This document shows positions 4,987 to 5,817 of a stretch of DNA of 5,817 nucleotides, in pieces (position 1 is the stretch's first letter; the number at the start of each line of letters is the position of its first letter). This stretch comes from an uncultured Bacteroides sp. (GTDB lineage Bacteria; Bacteroidota; Bacteroidia; Bacteroidales; Bacteroidaceae): contig CAKUYM010000281.1 in assembly GCA_934716785.1 (NCBI GenBank), positions 1 through 5,817 of the forward strand. Reading direction: 5' to 3'. Position numbers and translations under genes: made by a program. The notes under the pieces are model-generated. The model was not told the origin of the DNA. It searched no databases and saw nothing but the letters and a program-made list of their open reading frames with translations.

Positions 4987-5817
4987 GATTTGCCAAGTGA
5001 ATTATATTGGCTGTAAATGCGACTGATCGGTTCGGAGAGACTGCGGGCATCTACCACTTGTGATGGCTCTTTGACTTTCAGCGAGACGATCTGTCCTTCT
5101 ATCACGTCGTAAACATCTACATCGTCAAAACGGATTTGCGCTTCTGTAGTGGGGCGTTTGGTCTCTGCCCGACGGATCAGCAGGTTCAAATAATTCACGA
5201 TATATGGGCTATGAGTAGCCATTACGATGGATATTTTTTTTGAATGGTCTGTCAGGAAACATCTGTCTACCAGGAAATCTATCAATGCTTTCTGGCTTTC
5301 AGGATATAGGCTCAGCTCCGGTTCTTCGATATGAATGAAAACATGGCTGTTGCGAATGTCTCCTACGTTCATATCCGGTTTGAAGTTCTTTAAATCATCG
5401 CTGTCTACCAGATATTTGAAAATAGAACGATTCATTCCTTCTACAGAATTGTAACTTTGTGCATAATATTGCACTATCAATGCCAAGGGACTCACAGTCT
5501 GGATGCCGGAAGATGCATTTTCCAAGCTGACTGAGAAACTGGTGCCGTCATCGTCAAGTCCGGTGATTATGTATCGTTCTTTCTTCTGCTCTTTGACCTT
5601 CTTCAGCCGGACACCCAAGTAGTCAATAGCGAAAGAATCCATTTCATCGACTGCTAACTTAAAATCCGAGTATGTATCGTAAAGATATGACCCGGAGGAT
5701 TCTATCCGGCTTTTGCCTGCCAATACGTCTGCTATCTCATTTCTCTTGTCCGATATAAAGCAGACTTTATTTAATGACAGGTTTTCCTGATCGATGGATT
5801 GCTTCGGTGTATTAAGC
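4983..5817 (-). CDS. ABC-type AAA family ATPase (AAA_15/AAA_21, OLD-like), N-terminus beyond window
   Basis: This is the C-terminal 277 residues of a cytoplasmic ABC-class ATPase. The frame is open to the right edge, so the TTG codon at 5723 is not the start, and Walker A lies outside the window. Visible motifs are a variant ABC signature ASSGIQ (5499-5516) followed by TVSPLALIVQYY, the Walker B strand with catalytic acids HVFIHIEEPELSLYPESQ (about 5295-5345; paired Glu as in the OLD/RecF-like group), and the H-loop MATHSPYIVNYLN (about 5187-5225). After that only about 70 residues remain, including the DVDVYDVIEGQI strand pair and the VDARSLSEPISRIY helix that usually close this ATPase domain. 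There is therefore no TOPRIM domain as in OLD or GajA proteins. Such ATPases commonly act as sensor or motor subunits of defence modules with a separate effector. The four-base overlap with the next gene supports that here, by inference. It could instead be a housekeeping SMC-like ATPase, but the pairing argues against this. Confidence 0.9.
   Translation of the reverse strand, partial: LNTPKQSIDQENLSLNKVCFISDKRNEIADVLAGKSRIESSGSYLYDTYSDFKLAVDEMDSFAIDYLGVRLKKVKEQKKERYIITGLDDDGTSFSVSLENASSGIQTVSPLALIVQYYAQSYNSVEGMNRSIFKYLVDSDDLKNFKPDMNVGDIRNSHVFIHIEEPELSLYPESQKALIDFLVDRCFLTDHSKKISIVMATHSPYIVNYLNLLIRRAETKRPTTEAQIRFDDVDVYDVIEGQIVSLKVKEPSQVVDARSLSEPISRIYSQYNSLGKS

Noticed and set aside
5721..5723. 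TTG at 5723 as the start of the ATPase
   Set aside because: The frame is open for 31 more codons to the window edge, and the protein would lack Walker A.
4983..5817. The ATPase as an OLD/GajA-type nuclease
   Set aside because: Only about 70 residues follow the H-loop, which is too short for a TOPRIM domain, and no E...DxD pattern is seen there.
1..5817. CRISPR array, tRNA, rRNA or insertion sequence
   Set aside because: I saw no regularly spaced repeats, no tRNA-like clover pattern, no transposase motif and no terminal inverted repeats; nearly all of the window is accounted for by coding sequence.

Overview
The window looks like a Bacteroidales chromosome, most likely Bacteroides or Phocaeicola. 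The reasons are moderate GC, weak or absent Shine-Dalgarno sequences before most genes, a TAnnTTTG-like -7 box, a capsule-type gene order (epimerase, WecA/WbpL-type transferase, WbuC cupin), and a small DUF3791-like gene. This assignment is inferred from style and family content; there is no rRNA or other marker in the window.

Left part, + strand (1-3644): four tightly packed genes (gaps of 9, 7 and 12 bases) that read as the 3' end of a surface-polysaccharide operon whose promoter lies upstream of the window. They are (1) an NAD-dependent sugar epimerase/dehydratase whose N-terminal nucleotide-binding motif is cut off by the window edge; (2) a complete integral-membrane sugar-1-phosphate transferase of the MraY/WecA/WbpL family, which would load the first sugar of a repeat unit onto undecaprenyl phosphate; (3) a WbuC-family cupin metalloprotein of unknown biochemical role, often found in O-antigen or capsule loci; (4) a 411-residue protein I do not recognise, with an N-terminal CPxC motif and two charged helical stretches. 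The epimerase probably makes or modifies the nucleotide sugar that the transferase uses.

Middle, - strand (3656-4112): two very small genes four bases from being fused, with their own promoter-like element and a strong ribosome binding site. The first resembles DUF3791. The second is a small protein of the kind found beside DUF3791. The ADP-ribosyltransferase-like DUF3990 gene that often accompanies such genes is not in the window. The pair converges on the 411-residue gene with only 11 bases between stop codons.

Right part, - strand (4345-5817): an ABC-type AAA ATPase (signature, Walker B and H-loop visible, Walker A beyond the right edge) overlaps by four bases (ATGA) a 213-residue partner. 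The ATPase ends soon after its H-loop domain, so it has no TOPRIM nuclease of its own. The partner has a D...E-x-S...Q pattern resembling a degenerate PD-(D/E)xK nuclease core. A two-gene ATPase plus effector module next to a capsule locus has the layout of an anti-phage defence system. It is the most interesting content here, but function is inferred from architecture only. The 232-base space between the right and middle parts holds the promoter of the small-gene pair and no gene that I can support.
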